The notes beneath the pieces were generated by a model. It was not told where the DNA came from. It did not search any database and saw only the letters and a list, made by a program, of their open reading frames with translations. This document shows positions 31,893 to 42,816 of a stretch of DNA of 64,000 nucleotides, piece by piece; within the stretch, counting starts at the first letter, position 1; each line of letters begins with the position of its first letter. This DNA is from Ceratorhiza oryzae-sativae (Eukaryota > Basidiomycota > Agaricomycetes > Cantharellales > Ceratobasidiaceae). The stretch is taken from the NCBI GenBank assembly GCA_030998015.1, contig JARWMV010000238.1:248001-312000 (forward strand), read 5' to 3'. Both the position numbers and the translations under genes were made by a program.

Positions 31893-34869
31893 CTATAGAA
31901 CACGAGAATACCGATGCCCACACAATATGCAATGCGTACTGGAGTATGGGGAGGCCGAGGGATTTGTGTCAAGGGATTTTCGACTGCAGCCGGTGCAAGT
32001 GAGTGACCCTACACCAGAAATTAATTGCAAACTTGTACAGCAGCGCTCTGAAAATATGTAAGCTTAGGGGACGCCACTGAGAGACACCAAGTTACATACC
32101 CCAGATATGTCCCGCTTGACAACGACCGTAAGCCATGTTTTGAAATAAGACGACAGAGTCGCATGCAGCACATTTCTCCCCAATGTCAACGCTAGAGAAC
32201 AACTCCAGAAGTTGACGTCGGCTATTTCCATCTAATGGCTGTTGCTGCAGCATAGCGTTTTGCGCATATTCCTGTGCTTTTGTTTTGAGTTCCAAGAAAC
32301 GATGAGCCACAGCGTCATGAGTATAACAATGCTGGGCAGCATGTACAAATCGCAGAATAGCCACGGCATCTATGGGTAAAGGGAGTAAAAAGCAGCACGA
32401 AACAAATGTAAACAGCCTACCTAACCCACTCTTATCCTTCCTTGAAAGTATCCTGCTAAATTCCTTATAAACATGCAGCGCCATTAACAGTTCTAACAGC
32501 TCATTGTGCGCCTCTCTAACTAGCGCCACTAAATCGTTTGGCAAGCCTGACCGACTCTGCACCACGTGAACAAGAATGATCGAGAATGGTGCCCATGTTA
32601 CTCACAAGGATAAACAACGTGAGGCTAAACTTCAGGCGTGTCCGGCGAATAAGCCAAGGTGGGGTTGCTGTCTCCGCCGGGTCAATGACACGAATTCCAC
32701 TCGAGACAGTGGGCTCCCAGCCCGGCGCCAACAGTGGAAGCAGACGAGGGGCGACCGAAACAATAGTATTAGGGTCGAGAATTTCAAATATTAGTTCGCA
32801 GAGTTGAGCTGTTGGGGACCAGTAGGTGACTGCAATCCCGTTTAACATGCAGCCTGTTACAAATGACTTAATTTGAACGTACTAGACCTAGTCGCCCGTT
32901 GTGCCTCGATAGCTAAGTAAGTAATTCTATTGTTGGTATTTTCTTCTTGTCCCCATAGTTTGGCTATGCATACTCGAGTCCTGAAATTGGCTTGGACACG
33001 GAATGAGAGATCATAAGGTTGCAAAACCCTGCAAGAACAAAGTTAGACAATGTCAGGGCAAGGACAGCGGCACGCACATTTGTGTCCACACGACATGTCT
33101 ACCGGATCCGATAGGCCGAAACCCGTAAATCCTTGCGTACTCCGCCTGGCTCAGAGTCCCTTCCTCGGCAGTCTCGGAAAGCCTTCTCATAACCTTGCTG
33201 TCGTGGGGAGCTATTCTCCGGTCCGGTCCATCATTATCGCCCTCGAGGTATGCTGTTCCAGAAGCATTGGCGACTACGTTTAATGAGCCTTCGGCGAGTA
33301 CGATTATCATTCGGTCTTCAGAAGGTACGTAGTAAAGTCCTGAAGACGAATTAGCCGAATGGTATAATGAGGCATGGTTCAATCTGATACCTGTACATGT
33401 TGCGATGGAAGTCGAAGCTAGCGAAGTGTGTACAGCAGATAGGAGTACCGTCTGTAGCGAGACGTTCTCGGGGGTTCGGCTATCAGGTAACCCCGACTGA
33501 GAGTACAAATGCACAAATCCTGGCTTTGCGATAGCAAGGAGCAGCTGTCAAAAACACGTTTTAGCAACACATTGGCCGCATGCTGTGTGCAAGTACCTGA
33601 TAATCTCTATGAGTGTAATCGAATGTCATGGCTGTGATCGAACGTCCGTCCGCTTCTGTAATTCTGGGCAGCTTAGATACCGAATAGGGCTCTTCCGAAT
33701 TCGGGTTGTGCTGGATGATTAGAATCCATACCGAACCATCGGAAAGGCCGCACGCAAGGTACGCTTGAGCTAGTCCGTGTGAATGTTCGGAAGCTACACA
33801 AGGGTATTCAACTCACCAATCGAGCTAGAGTTTGCATCCTTCACGAGTTTCCACTGAGACCAAGCGAGGTTTGTTACCCACGCGTTGTCGACGTGAAAAT
33901 TTAAGCATTGGCAGGCCTCATACATGACCGAGTCCCAGCTACGCGAGGCTTTAGTAAATGAATCACTAGTATTGATAAATTCAACCCACTAAAACAAGTT
34001 TAGGTCACCGAATCGATTTCCAAGTACAAGAAGCGAGCTACTTGCGCCGAGTGGCGAGTCTATGTCATCTTCCCAAAGACTTCTGGACCAAGCAATCGCT
34101 ATAGCAATCTAAGCCAGAAGCTTGCCGGTACGCCGTGCGCATACACTCACCGGATGTTTGACACCGTAAAACATCGTCGGCAGCCATGAGGCCGCCTTGC
34201 TCATAGGCTGATAATTGAGACTCTGTGATATTTTGAATCTGCATTTTGAATGAGTAGCCAGACAAAATAGTGCGAAAGTATCCAAACCTTAGACCATTCT
34301 CCAGTAAATGGGTTCTTTTTCGGGGCCCAAATAAACACCTCCGCATTGTTTGTTAGGGTGACCAGCAAACATCTGTGCAGCCTGGGTAGTCTATTATATT
34401 GCTTTTGTTAAATCTTATTCATCTCACCCTCCAAGTTTAGTCAGTCCACTGGGGGACCAAACAGCCGCCTGCCAAGCGGGTTCCAAAGAGCCCAAACTTA
34501 CAGTACACCAATCTTAAAATAGAGATAAGATTCATCTCGTGGGTGCTCGAGAAATAGAGCTCACCTTCGTTATGTCCTGACCACCCGCGCGCTTTCTCCG
34601 CGTCATGAACCGCCGTCTTGAACCAAGCGAAAGCCCCTAAGGAAGCATTTGCCTCACTAGATCCAGGTTTGCTTTCAGTTTTGGAGTCGAAATTAGGAGT
34701 CTGCCTCATCAAGATCGAGAAGCTGGTTCTGTGAGTGTTGATAACATACCACAATGTATACGACGCTTCGTGTCACGATGGCAAATTGGCCATCCGCTGA
34801 GCATTGCAACGTGTCTATAGAAGATTGTATAGGTGCATCGCTAAGTGATAGAGTAGAGAGCAAGCTCAT
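31893..34869 (-). CDS. TFIIIC subunit of the TFIIIC90/Sfc9 type (delta N-terminus plus C-terminal zinc finger)
   Basis: TFIIIC binds the A and B boxes of tRNA genes and recruits TFIIIB for RNA polymerase III. The first exon MSLLSTLSLSDAPIQSSIDT, then LQCSADGQFAIVTRSVVYIV, looks like the beta-propeller start of TFIIIC-delta domains, followed by TPNFDSK and GAFAWFKTAVHDAEKARGW. The C-terminus is diagnostic in pattern: KCAACDSVVLFQN with RCQAGHIW, then after an intron ERCCTSLQLISGVGSLTC, TGCSRKSLD and HCILCGHRYSRVL, ending at 31893. These are paired C-x2-C and C-x-GH ligands as in the zf-TFIIIC family. The middle is weakly conserved and exon borders there are approximate. It converges on TFIP11 with 31 bp between stops and diverges from the next gene with 106 bp between starts. 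Confidence 0.78.
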
Positions 34870-34975
34870 CGTGGTAGAATCATGGTTCGGGTTTTGATGG
34901 ACACCACAAGAAGCGCTGTTGATCCACAACACGAGACAGCCCACTGTGATTAACCGCCACCCCTACGCATCCACC
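34870..34975. promoter_or_regulatory. Shared promoter between the TFIIIC subunit and the next gene
   Basis: The two start codons are 106 bp apart, the tightest divergent pair in the window. No clear TATA box is present. An in-frame upstream ATG on the minus strand at 34944 lies inside it and might be the true TFIIIC start. Confidence 0.45.
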
Positions 34976-35846
34976 ATGACGGTGAGTGGCGTCAAAAGAC
35001 TCAAAAAATGAATAATAGTTATATATATTGCAGGACCTTTCCTACTGTTACGCTCACATGTCCTCGTTTACTCTCGGCGGGATGGACGATCTAGAACGGG
35101 ATTGGCTAGAGGGCTCACTGAAACCCGATAGTGAGTGGACCACAGCCATGCGCAATATGTTTTCAACAAACTAAAAGTAATCGATGTACCTACTCATCAG
35201 GTCCCTCCTGATCCAAATGACAGTGACAGTGCGTAACATGCTTACGGGCACCATAGGCGCGTTAGTTATTGACGTTTACATACTCTAGCTCTCCCGTCTC
35301 AAGTACACCCTTCATATCCATACGGCAACCCAACGAAACCTTCCCACCCAGTTGCAGTCGAGCCCCTCGGTCGGGGATCCTCGCGAACCTACTACGACGA
35401 CATGCGCTTTGAAAATTTGAGGAGACTGGACCGATTACGATGGACAAACCTTGCACTAGACATGCTCTTGCCAGTTGACCATGAAAAGGAGGAGGCTATG
35501 AAGGCTGCCGCTGCGAGAAGAGCTGCTAGTGGCGCTACCGCGAACAATAACTCGGGGAACGGAGGTGGAGAGGCAGACCAAGGTGCCGGCGAGGAGGAAG
35601 GTGAAGAGGAGGGAGAGGAGGAGGAAGAGGAAGTCGAGGAGGTCTCTGGCGAAGATGAAGATGAGGAATTCGTAAATGGTTGAGTATCGTGTTTCTATAC
35701 TTGCCTATTGCTCAGGATTGTCATACAGAGGAAAACTGATCGTGGACCCTGAGAGAGATAAGATAATAAACATCATGATGGGATATCTCACACCTGAATC
35801 GTACCACAACCTTGCGGTGGTTAAACAACCCAAGTACGCACTCTAA
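34976..35846 (+). CDS. Acidic protein of unknown function
   Basis: I do not recognise this protein. ATGAC is followed at once by an intron, then SSFTLGGMDDLERDWLEGSL, a short exon PPDPNDSDS, and a large exon with HPSYPYGNPTKPSHPVAVE, YYDDMRFENLRRLDRLRW and TNLALDMLLPVDHEKEEAMK. After an Ala/Asn-rich stretch comes a run of about 40 residues that is almost all Glu, Asp and Gly. The last exon reads KLIVDPERDKIINIMMGYL and TPESYHNLAVVKQPK. The RFENLRRLDRLRW helix and the C-terminal block look like conserved structured parts. The last in-frame stop is TAA at 35844-35846, directly abutting the SFH5 start codon, so the true 3' end may differ. An acidic tail and nuclear neighbours suggest, but do not show, a nuclear role. 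Confidence 0.55.
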
Positions 35847-37092
35847 ATGTCGGAAGTAAAACTTGGTACACCCAATGCGGCTCCAACGGTAATGCCTCAG
35901 ACAAAGAACCCTCTAACTAGCAAGTTTACGGAGGCCGAGCGAAAGGCGGTTGACGAGCTGAGGGTGGGTTAGAATGGATATGCACAGTACCGAATCGCTA
36001 ATAGGCCGATAGACACGCCTACCTTTGCTTCTTGGTGAAGCATACCCCGAGAAACCAGACGCAGGCTCTACGCCGTTTGAAATTTGGCAACTGACCCTCT
36101 CTCCGGAGCGTCTGGACGATGCCCGTCTCGATGTCGTTTTAGTGAAATTCCTGCGTGCCAGGTATGTGTTCCCGTCTCGTTGACCATTGATATATTCTGA
36201 CGGCAGTATATCAAGAGCTTTAGATGTAGATGAAGCTGGCAAGATGCTTGTTTCTACTTTGAAATGGCGAGCTGAATTCCGTGCGGCCGAGACTGCGGAC
36301 GAGCAGTTTGACCAAGGTATATTTGGAAAGTTAGGTTATGTGTTTGGAAAAGACAAGGAAGGAAGGCCTATAACGTGGGTACCCATACACCGCTATGGGC
36401 TGTCTCTAACGTGTGTATGCAGTTATAATGTCTACGGTGGTGACCAGAACCTGAAGGAAGTGTTTGGTGATCTCGACCGGTTCCTGAGGTAGGTTACAGC
36501 TCTGCGGCTCAAAAGAAGGGATCAGCCTGATCCAGTATTCAAGATGGAGAGTTGGACTCATGGAACGCGGTCTCCGAGAGATCGACTTTATCAATGTCGA
36601 TGCTATGGTTCAGGTCCACGGTGAGTTGTCGAGTCATGCATTCGTGTTAAGGCTCTGATGTGTATATTCAAAGATTACGCTGGAGTGTCCATGACGTCTC
36701 GCGATGCCAACTCGAAGAAAGCTGCGGCAGAGGCAACCAAACTATTCCAGGACTACTACCCAGAGCTGCTCTCGTAAGCCCGTCTATTTACTGCCAACAC
36801 GGTGTCCACCTTGGCTCATGCTTATTCAGGGCCAAGTTCTTTGTCAATGTTCCGTAAGTATTAGCTCTTCCGTGTTCTTCGGTCTAAAACGCCAGCCCCC
36901 ACAAATAGCTCCCTATTTACCTGGATCTTCTGGTTGTTCAAGCCACTCGTCTCTGCAGAGACGCTGGCAAAGATGAAAGTCGTCGGAACTGGACCGCAGA
37001 CGATTGGCCAGGAGATGCTGCCGCATGTCGCGGAAAGTGAGCTGCCCAGTCAGTATGGCGGGCGGGCGACGCTTGGTGCTGGGGGGGCTTAG
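35847..37092 (+). CDS. SFH5: Phosphatidylinositol transfer / heme-binding Sec14-family protein Sfh5
   Basis: Sfh5 is a Sec14-like CRAL-TRIO protein; the yeast protein binds heme and has been linked to phosphoinositide homeostasis at the ER and plasma membrane. The start MSEVKLGTPNAAPTVMPQTK is followed by FTEAERKAVDELR and, across introns, PFEIWQLTLSPERLDDARLD and VVLVKFLRAR, the CRAL-TRIO N-terminal helices. Then come KMLVSTLKWRAEFRAAE, FGKLGYVFGKDKEGRPIT, YNVYGGDQNLKEVFGDLDRF, WRVGLMERGLREIDFINVD, VQVHDYAGVSM, LFQDYYPELLSAKFFVNVP and LFTWIFWLFKPLVS. It ends YGGRATLGAGGA at 37092. The VQVHDY segment carries the His and Tyr that line the heme site in yeast Sfh5. Length is about 330 residues. 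The start codon directly follows the stop of the previous frame. Confidence 0.85.
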
Positions 37093-37327
37093 ATGTTCCT
37101 ATGCAAATTATGTATGGTTTTGACTGGAATAATGTACGATGTTTGTTTCGACAATCGGTTTATGCTGCTGCCAAGCTTTCGCGGACCAGGGCGTGGGACG
37201 GCAATTCCGGAGTTGCGGACCAAACTTGGATAATCAAAGGTCGCACAGCGGCCACACTTGCACATCATCTCACCCACCACCAGGCGGCATCCGCTCCCAC
37301 CGCCCTCGATACTCTGCGCATTGCACA

Positions 37328-40300
37328 ATGTCTAGCTTCGACAAGGTTGTCAAGCTGGCCTGTAAGCCGAAAGCAGCCGCGCCTAAACCCAAGGTGTGTT
37401 GTTGATTCATATCGACCCCGCGTTTGTCCCAACCTGAGAAACGGTCGATGGGAAACAGTACATCGAGTCCCTGATCTCAGCTACCTACGCCGACGATGGC
37501 TCCATACACGACATTTGCAAGGCCCTTGCTCCCCGGTTCAGAGAACCAAACGCTGTGGTACGTAGTCTGTTCCAGGGAACACGCCCCATCTGCTCATGGA
37601 AAAGTTCAGGTCGTGTTCAAAGCACTGATTGTGCTTCACACTATAATCAGACAAGGGCAGACGGATAATGTGCTCAAGTATCTCGCCTCGTCCGAAGTAC
37701 TGAAACTCCGAAACGTTAGCAACGGCCAGTGGGATGGTTGGTCTCATCAATGCCTTTGTAGTATATCCAGCTAACTCGCGTTCCTTCAGGCTACATTGCT
37801 CCGCAGAACCTAACAAACTATGCTATGTATCTTGATACCCGGGTTCGAACATACAAAGATTTGAAACACGACGCGATCCGTGTCCAGAGCGAATCAAATC
37901 GCGATCGGCTGTCTACTGCGGATGACGAGGGCCCATCAGGCCGACCCGTACAGAGGAGTAAAACCGTGATGGGACGAAAGTTGCGGGTTATGACCGTGGA
38001 GAAAGGGCTGCTGAGAGAGACAAAGCTGGTGCAGCGCTTGACGGATTCACTGCTGGAATGCAAGGTTGGTAATGTTTTGCCTCGTATATATGAGGCTAAC
38101 GTGATGCTCTAGCTATATGACGATAACCTCGAAGATGAACTGAACGTGACTGCCCTGCGGATGCTCGTCAAGGACTTGTTGATTCTGTTCCAGGCAACCA
38201 ATGAGGGTGTCATTAACGTGCTAGGTAACCTTTCCAATTCCCCAGGTCCAAGAAGTCCTTTGAACTATTTCCATAGAGCACTATTTCGAAATGTCCAACG
38301 TCGACGCGCAGGCGGCACTGAAGATCTACCAACATTTTTGTAAACAAACGGAGCGAGTCGTGAACTACCTTGGGATTGCGAAGAAGCTTCAGAACGTGCT
38401 GAACGTACAGATACCTAATCTTCGCCACGTAAGTCTGCCGCCCCGTTTGTCAAACTGTCGCTTAAAGTCGCGCACAGGCACCTGTATCTCTAGCGAAGAC
38501 TCTCGAAGAGTACCTCAAGGATCCCAACTTCGAGGACAACCGCGTTGAGTATAGGAACAGCAAGATCATCGCCGATGGAGGTTCCACCAGTTCATCAAAG
38601 GGAAAATCCACCGAAGCCGCTAAACGTGAGTAGACCCACATTTAACGAGCGAGGCGCTGTGTTCATTAACCTTTTTCAAAGCGGCAGCTACCACTGCGTC
38701 CACGCAGACACAGAAAGATGCTGCAGCTGCGACCAGCTCCAAGCCCGACGCTACGCCAGCCAAATCTCAGCTTTTGGACTTTTTTGCATCGATTGAACAA
38801 GAGCAGCCCAGTATGTTCGATCCCAGCTCTCAAAGGCATGTTCGCATCGGTCTAGAGCTATGAAGCGTGATTCACTCACCGTGATTTGTAGCCCGACCAA
38901 TGCCTACTTCCACCAACAGTCCCAGTTCAACCCGTTCCTCCAGCGCCAGTCGACGTTCACTCAGACGACGATCACCACTCAGATGACGGGTATACCCAAC
39001 ATGAATGGCCAGCAACCGTTCATACAACCCCAGGCCACCAGCTTCACATCCAATCCAAACAACCCCTTCCCTCAGACACAGCAGCCATTCCTGGTTCCAC
39101 AAGCTACTGCTGTACCATTCCAACAGCCACTTCAACCTCAAGCGACAGCCATGCCATTCTTACAGCCACAGACCACGGCGACTCCCTTCCTGCAACCGCA
39201 AGCTACGGCTGCCCCGTTCTTGCAACCCCAGGACACTGCGCGTCCATTCCAGCCTCAATCCCAGCAGCAGCAACCATTCGGGCAGGCAGCGCCCTTTTTG
39301 CAAGCCCAACCAACCGGATCGAACCCATTCCGACAAACGATGCTTTTCCCTCAGTCCACGGGTGCACCTGTTTCCAATCCTTTTCCTTCCGCTCAATCCC
39401 AGCCTCAGTTCCCGTCGAACCCAGCTAGCCCAAGCTTGCCCAACACAGGCCCATTCGGGAATAACGTGATCACACGCCCAGCGTCGACGCCGATTGGAGG
39501 TGGTATTGGCGATCGCAAGTCAACGATGGCACCACTCGTTGCGCAGACAACCGGTTCGAGAAATCCATTCGGACCTGTTCCAGCCCCAGCACCTCCGCCT
39601 GTGCCTAAGTTGCCTACGTTGGGTGAGATTGCAAGTGGTGCGTTCAATGGCAATGGCAACAACCTTGGGTCTGGGAACAGCAATACTGGGTTCGGAAATG
39701 CCAACGCGAATGGGAGCGGAAATGGCCTAGGTGCATTTGGGCAGACCCAGACGAATGGAGGGAACGCTCAGATGTCATCAAAATCTCCATTTGACATGTC
39801 CAGCATTGCCTCCTCGTTCTTGAGCATCAATCACAGCCAGGACGCCGCGCCCCCTCCGGCCAACCCTCTCAACCCTCAAGCGACCGCTACGTCTGCATTC
39901 TCAGGTTCGAGCGACGCTTCGTCCATGTTCTCCTCTCAACCAACGGGTTCGTCATTCTCAACCGCACCTTCGCTAGCCCCCCAACCTACTGGATTCGGAG
40001 GCAGCGCAATCAAGCCATTCAAACCTACATCGTCGTTTGGCGCCGATTTATTGAATAACCTCCCCTCAAACCCCACGGGACAGCCTGGGTCAAGCTCAAC
40101 GTCACCGTTTGGTGCTACCAAGCCCGAGAACAACGCCGGCACAGGTAGCTCTCTTCCTTCGTTCTCGTTCGAATCGTCCAAGCTTGGCAGCCAACCAACC
40201 GGGGTTGGAAGTGCATTCGGCGGCCTCAGCTCCCAGCCACCGGATTCAGCTCTGCGTTTGGCAATAACACAACCGGGACAGGTGCATTTGGGCTAGGGAC

Positions 40301-40574
40301 CGGGGCTGGAGGGAACACGTTCGGGTCAAGCCTCAATGCGGGCTCGGGCTCGCAACCTGTCGGATTAGGTCCCAGCGCTGGCGCCGCTAACCCATTCCGA
40401 GCATCAATGTTCAGCACTTTGGGTAACACCGGAACTGGAATAGGTGCGGGTACAGGTACCTCCTCATTCGGGTCTCAAAATGCGTTTGGTGCTTCAGCCT
40501 TTGGCGGAACCCAAGCTGGGCAACCCCAGCAGCAGCAGCAACAGGGTCAGCAGCCAACATTCTCGCTGATATAG
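37328..40574 (+). CDS. AP180/CALM-type clathrin adaptor (YAP1801/1802 homologue)
   Basis: AP180 proteins bind PI(4,5)P2 and clathrin at endocytic pits and sort synaptobrevin-type SNAREs. The ANTH domain starts MSSFDKVVKLACKPKAAAPK; exons follow with YIESLISATYADDGSIHDIC, VVFKALIVLHTIIRQGQTDN, VLKYLASSEVLKLRNVS, YAMYLDTRVRTYKDLKHDAI, VEKGLLRETKLVQRLTDSLL, MLVKDLLILFQATNEGVINV and ALKIYQHFCKQTERVVNYL. The tail is long and disordered, with about six NPF motifs (for EH-domain proteins such as Pan1/Ede1), DPF-like segments, and many [LI]xxQxT[GA] motifs resembling Ark/Prk kinase sites. The frame breaks near 40230, where one A seems missing inside a Q-P-T-G motif; the other frame then continues with the same composition to FSLI and a stop at 40572-40574. 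Confidence 0.9.
39022..39250 (+). repeat. Tandem LQPQATAxPF repeat within AP180
   Basis: Six or so imperfect copies of a roughly 10-13 residue unit (IQPQATS, LVPQATA, LQPQATA, LQPQTTA, LQPQATA, LQPQDTA, most followed by xPF) lie in the disordered tail. Confidence 0.8.
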
Positions 40575-40705
40575 TCAGGCTATACAGTTGGAGGAAGGAG
40601 GATTAGTTGGACTTGGCCTGTTGGATTTATACGCATTTAATACATCTCAGCCTTTTTTTGGAGTATGGACCACTGTTTTCGTCGTATGTGAGAATACATG
40701 GAATC

Positions 40706-40720
40706 TTTTTTTTTTTTTTT
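40706..40720 (+). repeat. Poly-T tract (15 T)
   Basis: Fifteen consecutive T bases between the AP180 stop and the stop of the converging small gene. It lies in the expected 3' UTRs; its length is likely imprecise. Confidence 0.8.
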
Positions 40721-40725
40721 GCAAG

Positions 40726-41099
40726 TTACCAAAGGTTGAAGAAACGCTTCCACCAGCTGCGCTTCTCGCCTCGAGCGGACAGTTCGACCCCCTCCAAAAG
40801 CCGCTCGTAGTACTGAACGTTGGATCTAGGTCGAAGCATTTTATCTGAAAGTGGGTACTAGGTTTGCCGAGATGTGCTCAATACGGGATTATGGTGGCCG
40901 AGTGATGTGCATAAATGCATACCTGTTTGCGTGCGACATCCTCGCAGATGGCCCGGGCCGCTGCGACTGTTCTGGGCGTCACAGCAGGAGAATTTGCGAG
41001 CGCTTCGAGCACAGTTTGGAATTGGGTAGGCGACCGCAGTGGATCTTGTGGCCATCGCTTGATGATTCGATACATCAATTGATTTAGCGAGGAAGACAT
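40726..41099 (-). CDS. Small Cbp6-like mitochondrial protein (cytochrome b expression/assembly)
   Basis: Two exons encode about 100 residues. Exon 1 starts MSSSLNQLMYRIIKRWPQD, then FQTVLEALANSPAVTPRTV and AARAICEDVARKQ. Exon 2 reads YPLSDKMLRPRSNVQYYER, LLEGVELSARG and KRSWWKRFFNLW. The segment spacing Y-x2-SDKMLRP-x2-NxQYYxRLL closely resembles the C-terminal motif of yeast Cbp6 (and the WP-x-D start is like UQCC2), which with Cbp3 binds the mitoribosome exit and stabilises newly made cytochrome b. The protein is basic, as expected for mitochondrial import, but shorter than yeast Cbp6. The assignment rests on short motif similarity recalled from the family, not on an alignment. Its start is 143 bp from that of NASP. 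Confidence 0.5.
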
Positions 41100-41242
41100 G
41101 GCGATGGATGGGAGCGGGAGATCCCACAATGAATTACCTAATTATTTGTTCAAGATGTATCTGGCACGTGATGTTTCTCCTCCTGGACGCGTCGCGACTC
41201 CTACTGCTATTCCTGATAGTCTAACCTTACGTTGTCACCGCC
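41100..41242. promoter_or_regulatory. Shared promoter between the Cbp6-like gene and NASP
   Basis: 143 bp separate the two starts. A CACGTG E-box-like hexamer (ggCACGTGatg) lies at about 41163-41170. Bidirectional use is inferred from spacing. Confidence 0.5.
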
Positions 41243-42816
41243 ATGTCGACCGAAGAGTGAGTTCCTGCATTGAAGTTAGTTACAATTGGCTAATGTACTC
41301 TCAGAGCCGTTGTCAAGACGGAGCTCGCGCCTCTGACGGAAGAGTCAACTATTGAGTCTGTGATTGAGGCTGCTAAGCGTGCCTTTGCGCTGCGCAACTT
41401 TGAAGAGGCTGTTGACCATTACGCAACCGCTCTTGAGAAATAGTAGGTGTCTCCTCCATCCTATGTGTGTCACACCGGGATGTCTTGTGATCCCGCGCTC
41501 ATGTCTACCTTTGCCTCCCAGCCGCGCCCAGGACGATGAAGACACCCCTGAATTTGCGGAACTGCTTCTGGTGTATGGTCGTGCTTTACTCGAAAACGCT
41601 ATCGCCCAAAACTCGGTCCTCGGAAAGGAGAAGGAAGGAGAAGGGGCAGGCGAAGGACAGAAGGACAAACCCACGAACGGTGCAGGTATGTTCGTTCTAC
41701 TGGACACGTCACCTGTTTGATATATTAATCGATATTCTCGATACAGGATCATCCACCACCAGCGCCAAGCCGGCAAACGAGCGCATTCATTTTGGTGGTG
41801 ACCCAGAGAGTGACCACGAAGGAGATACGACTATCGATGCAACCGACGAAGCGGACGAGAGCAAAGAAGAGGGAGATGATGCCGAAGAAAATGGTGAGGA
41901 TGAGCCGGAGGACGACTTCAACGCGGCTTGGGATGCGCTCGATATGGCCCGGGCCTATTACGACAAGCAGGAAGGGAACGACATGAAGCTGAAACTTGCA
42001 GAGACGTACATGTATTTGGGTGACGTGTCTCTGGAGACTGGTGAGTCTGGTTGCATGGAATTTGCTATCCTAGTATTGATGTATATGCGTACAGAAAAGT
42101 TTGAACAGGCCATTTCAGACTACACCTCCGGTCTTACTATCAAAACTCAGCTATTGCCGTTCTACTCTCGACAAGTTTGCGAAGCACACTATCGACTTAG
42201 CTTGGTACTCGACCTAACACCTGGCAAGATCAACGAAGCAGTACGCCACATCGAACAAGCGATCGCCAGTCTTCACGCCCGAATCACCGTGCTGAAAGAG
42301 CGACTCGAGAGTCCAACTGATACCAAAGGAAAAGGAAAGGGCGTATATGTGAATGACCCACTGGAAGCGATGGACGAGACCGGACTACGTACAGAGTTGA
42401 AGGAGGTTGAAGGGTTGCTAAAGGACTTGTCACTCAAGGTATGCCGGTTGCTCCTGTCCAAGCCTGCGTATTTTGAATCGCTCTTCACAGCACGAAGACA
42501 TGAAAGCGGCCCCGGAGGCCCAACCGGGAGAGACCTCGAACACAGACAAAGCTATCGATGAGCTACTTCAGTTCAAGCCAACTTGCCTCCCCCGGAGCTT
42601 CCACCGGTGATGGACGGACCGGTGAACGACCTTACGAAGCTTGTCAAGAAAAAGAAGAAGCCGGCACCAGCCGTAGCAGTAGCAGACACTTTGACAGTAC
42701 CTGCACCTGAGCCAGATACATCGGCCTCTAAAGGGAAGCGAAAGGTGGAAGCTGAGGAGGTTGAGAACGAGTCGAGTCCAAGGGATAAGAAGGCCAAACT
42801 GGAAACGGACCAGTAG
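41243..42816 (+). CDS. NASP/Hif1/Sim3-type histone chaperone (SHNi-TPR)
   Basis: NASP-family proteins bind H3 (and in fission yeast Sim3 binds CENP-A) and feed H3-H4 into deposition pathways. A short exon MSTE joins VKTELAPLTEESTIESVIEA and AKRAFALRNFEEAVDHYATA, the first TPR, then EFAELLLVYGRALLENAIAQ, the second. As typical, a long acidic insert interrupts the TPRs (DEADESKEEGDDAEENGEDE). Then come FNAAWDALDMARAYYDKQ, LAETYMYLGDVSLETEKFEQ, AISDYTSGLTIKTQLL, and RQVCEAHYRLSLVLDLTPG. The C-terminal region is Lys-rich (KGKRKVEAEEVE, DKKAKLETDQ), probably an NLS. A frame break near 42573 between LLQF and NLPPPELPPV is best explained by one missing base. The stop is 42814-42816. Confidence 0.9.
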
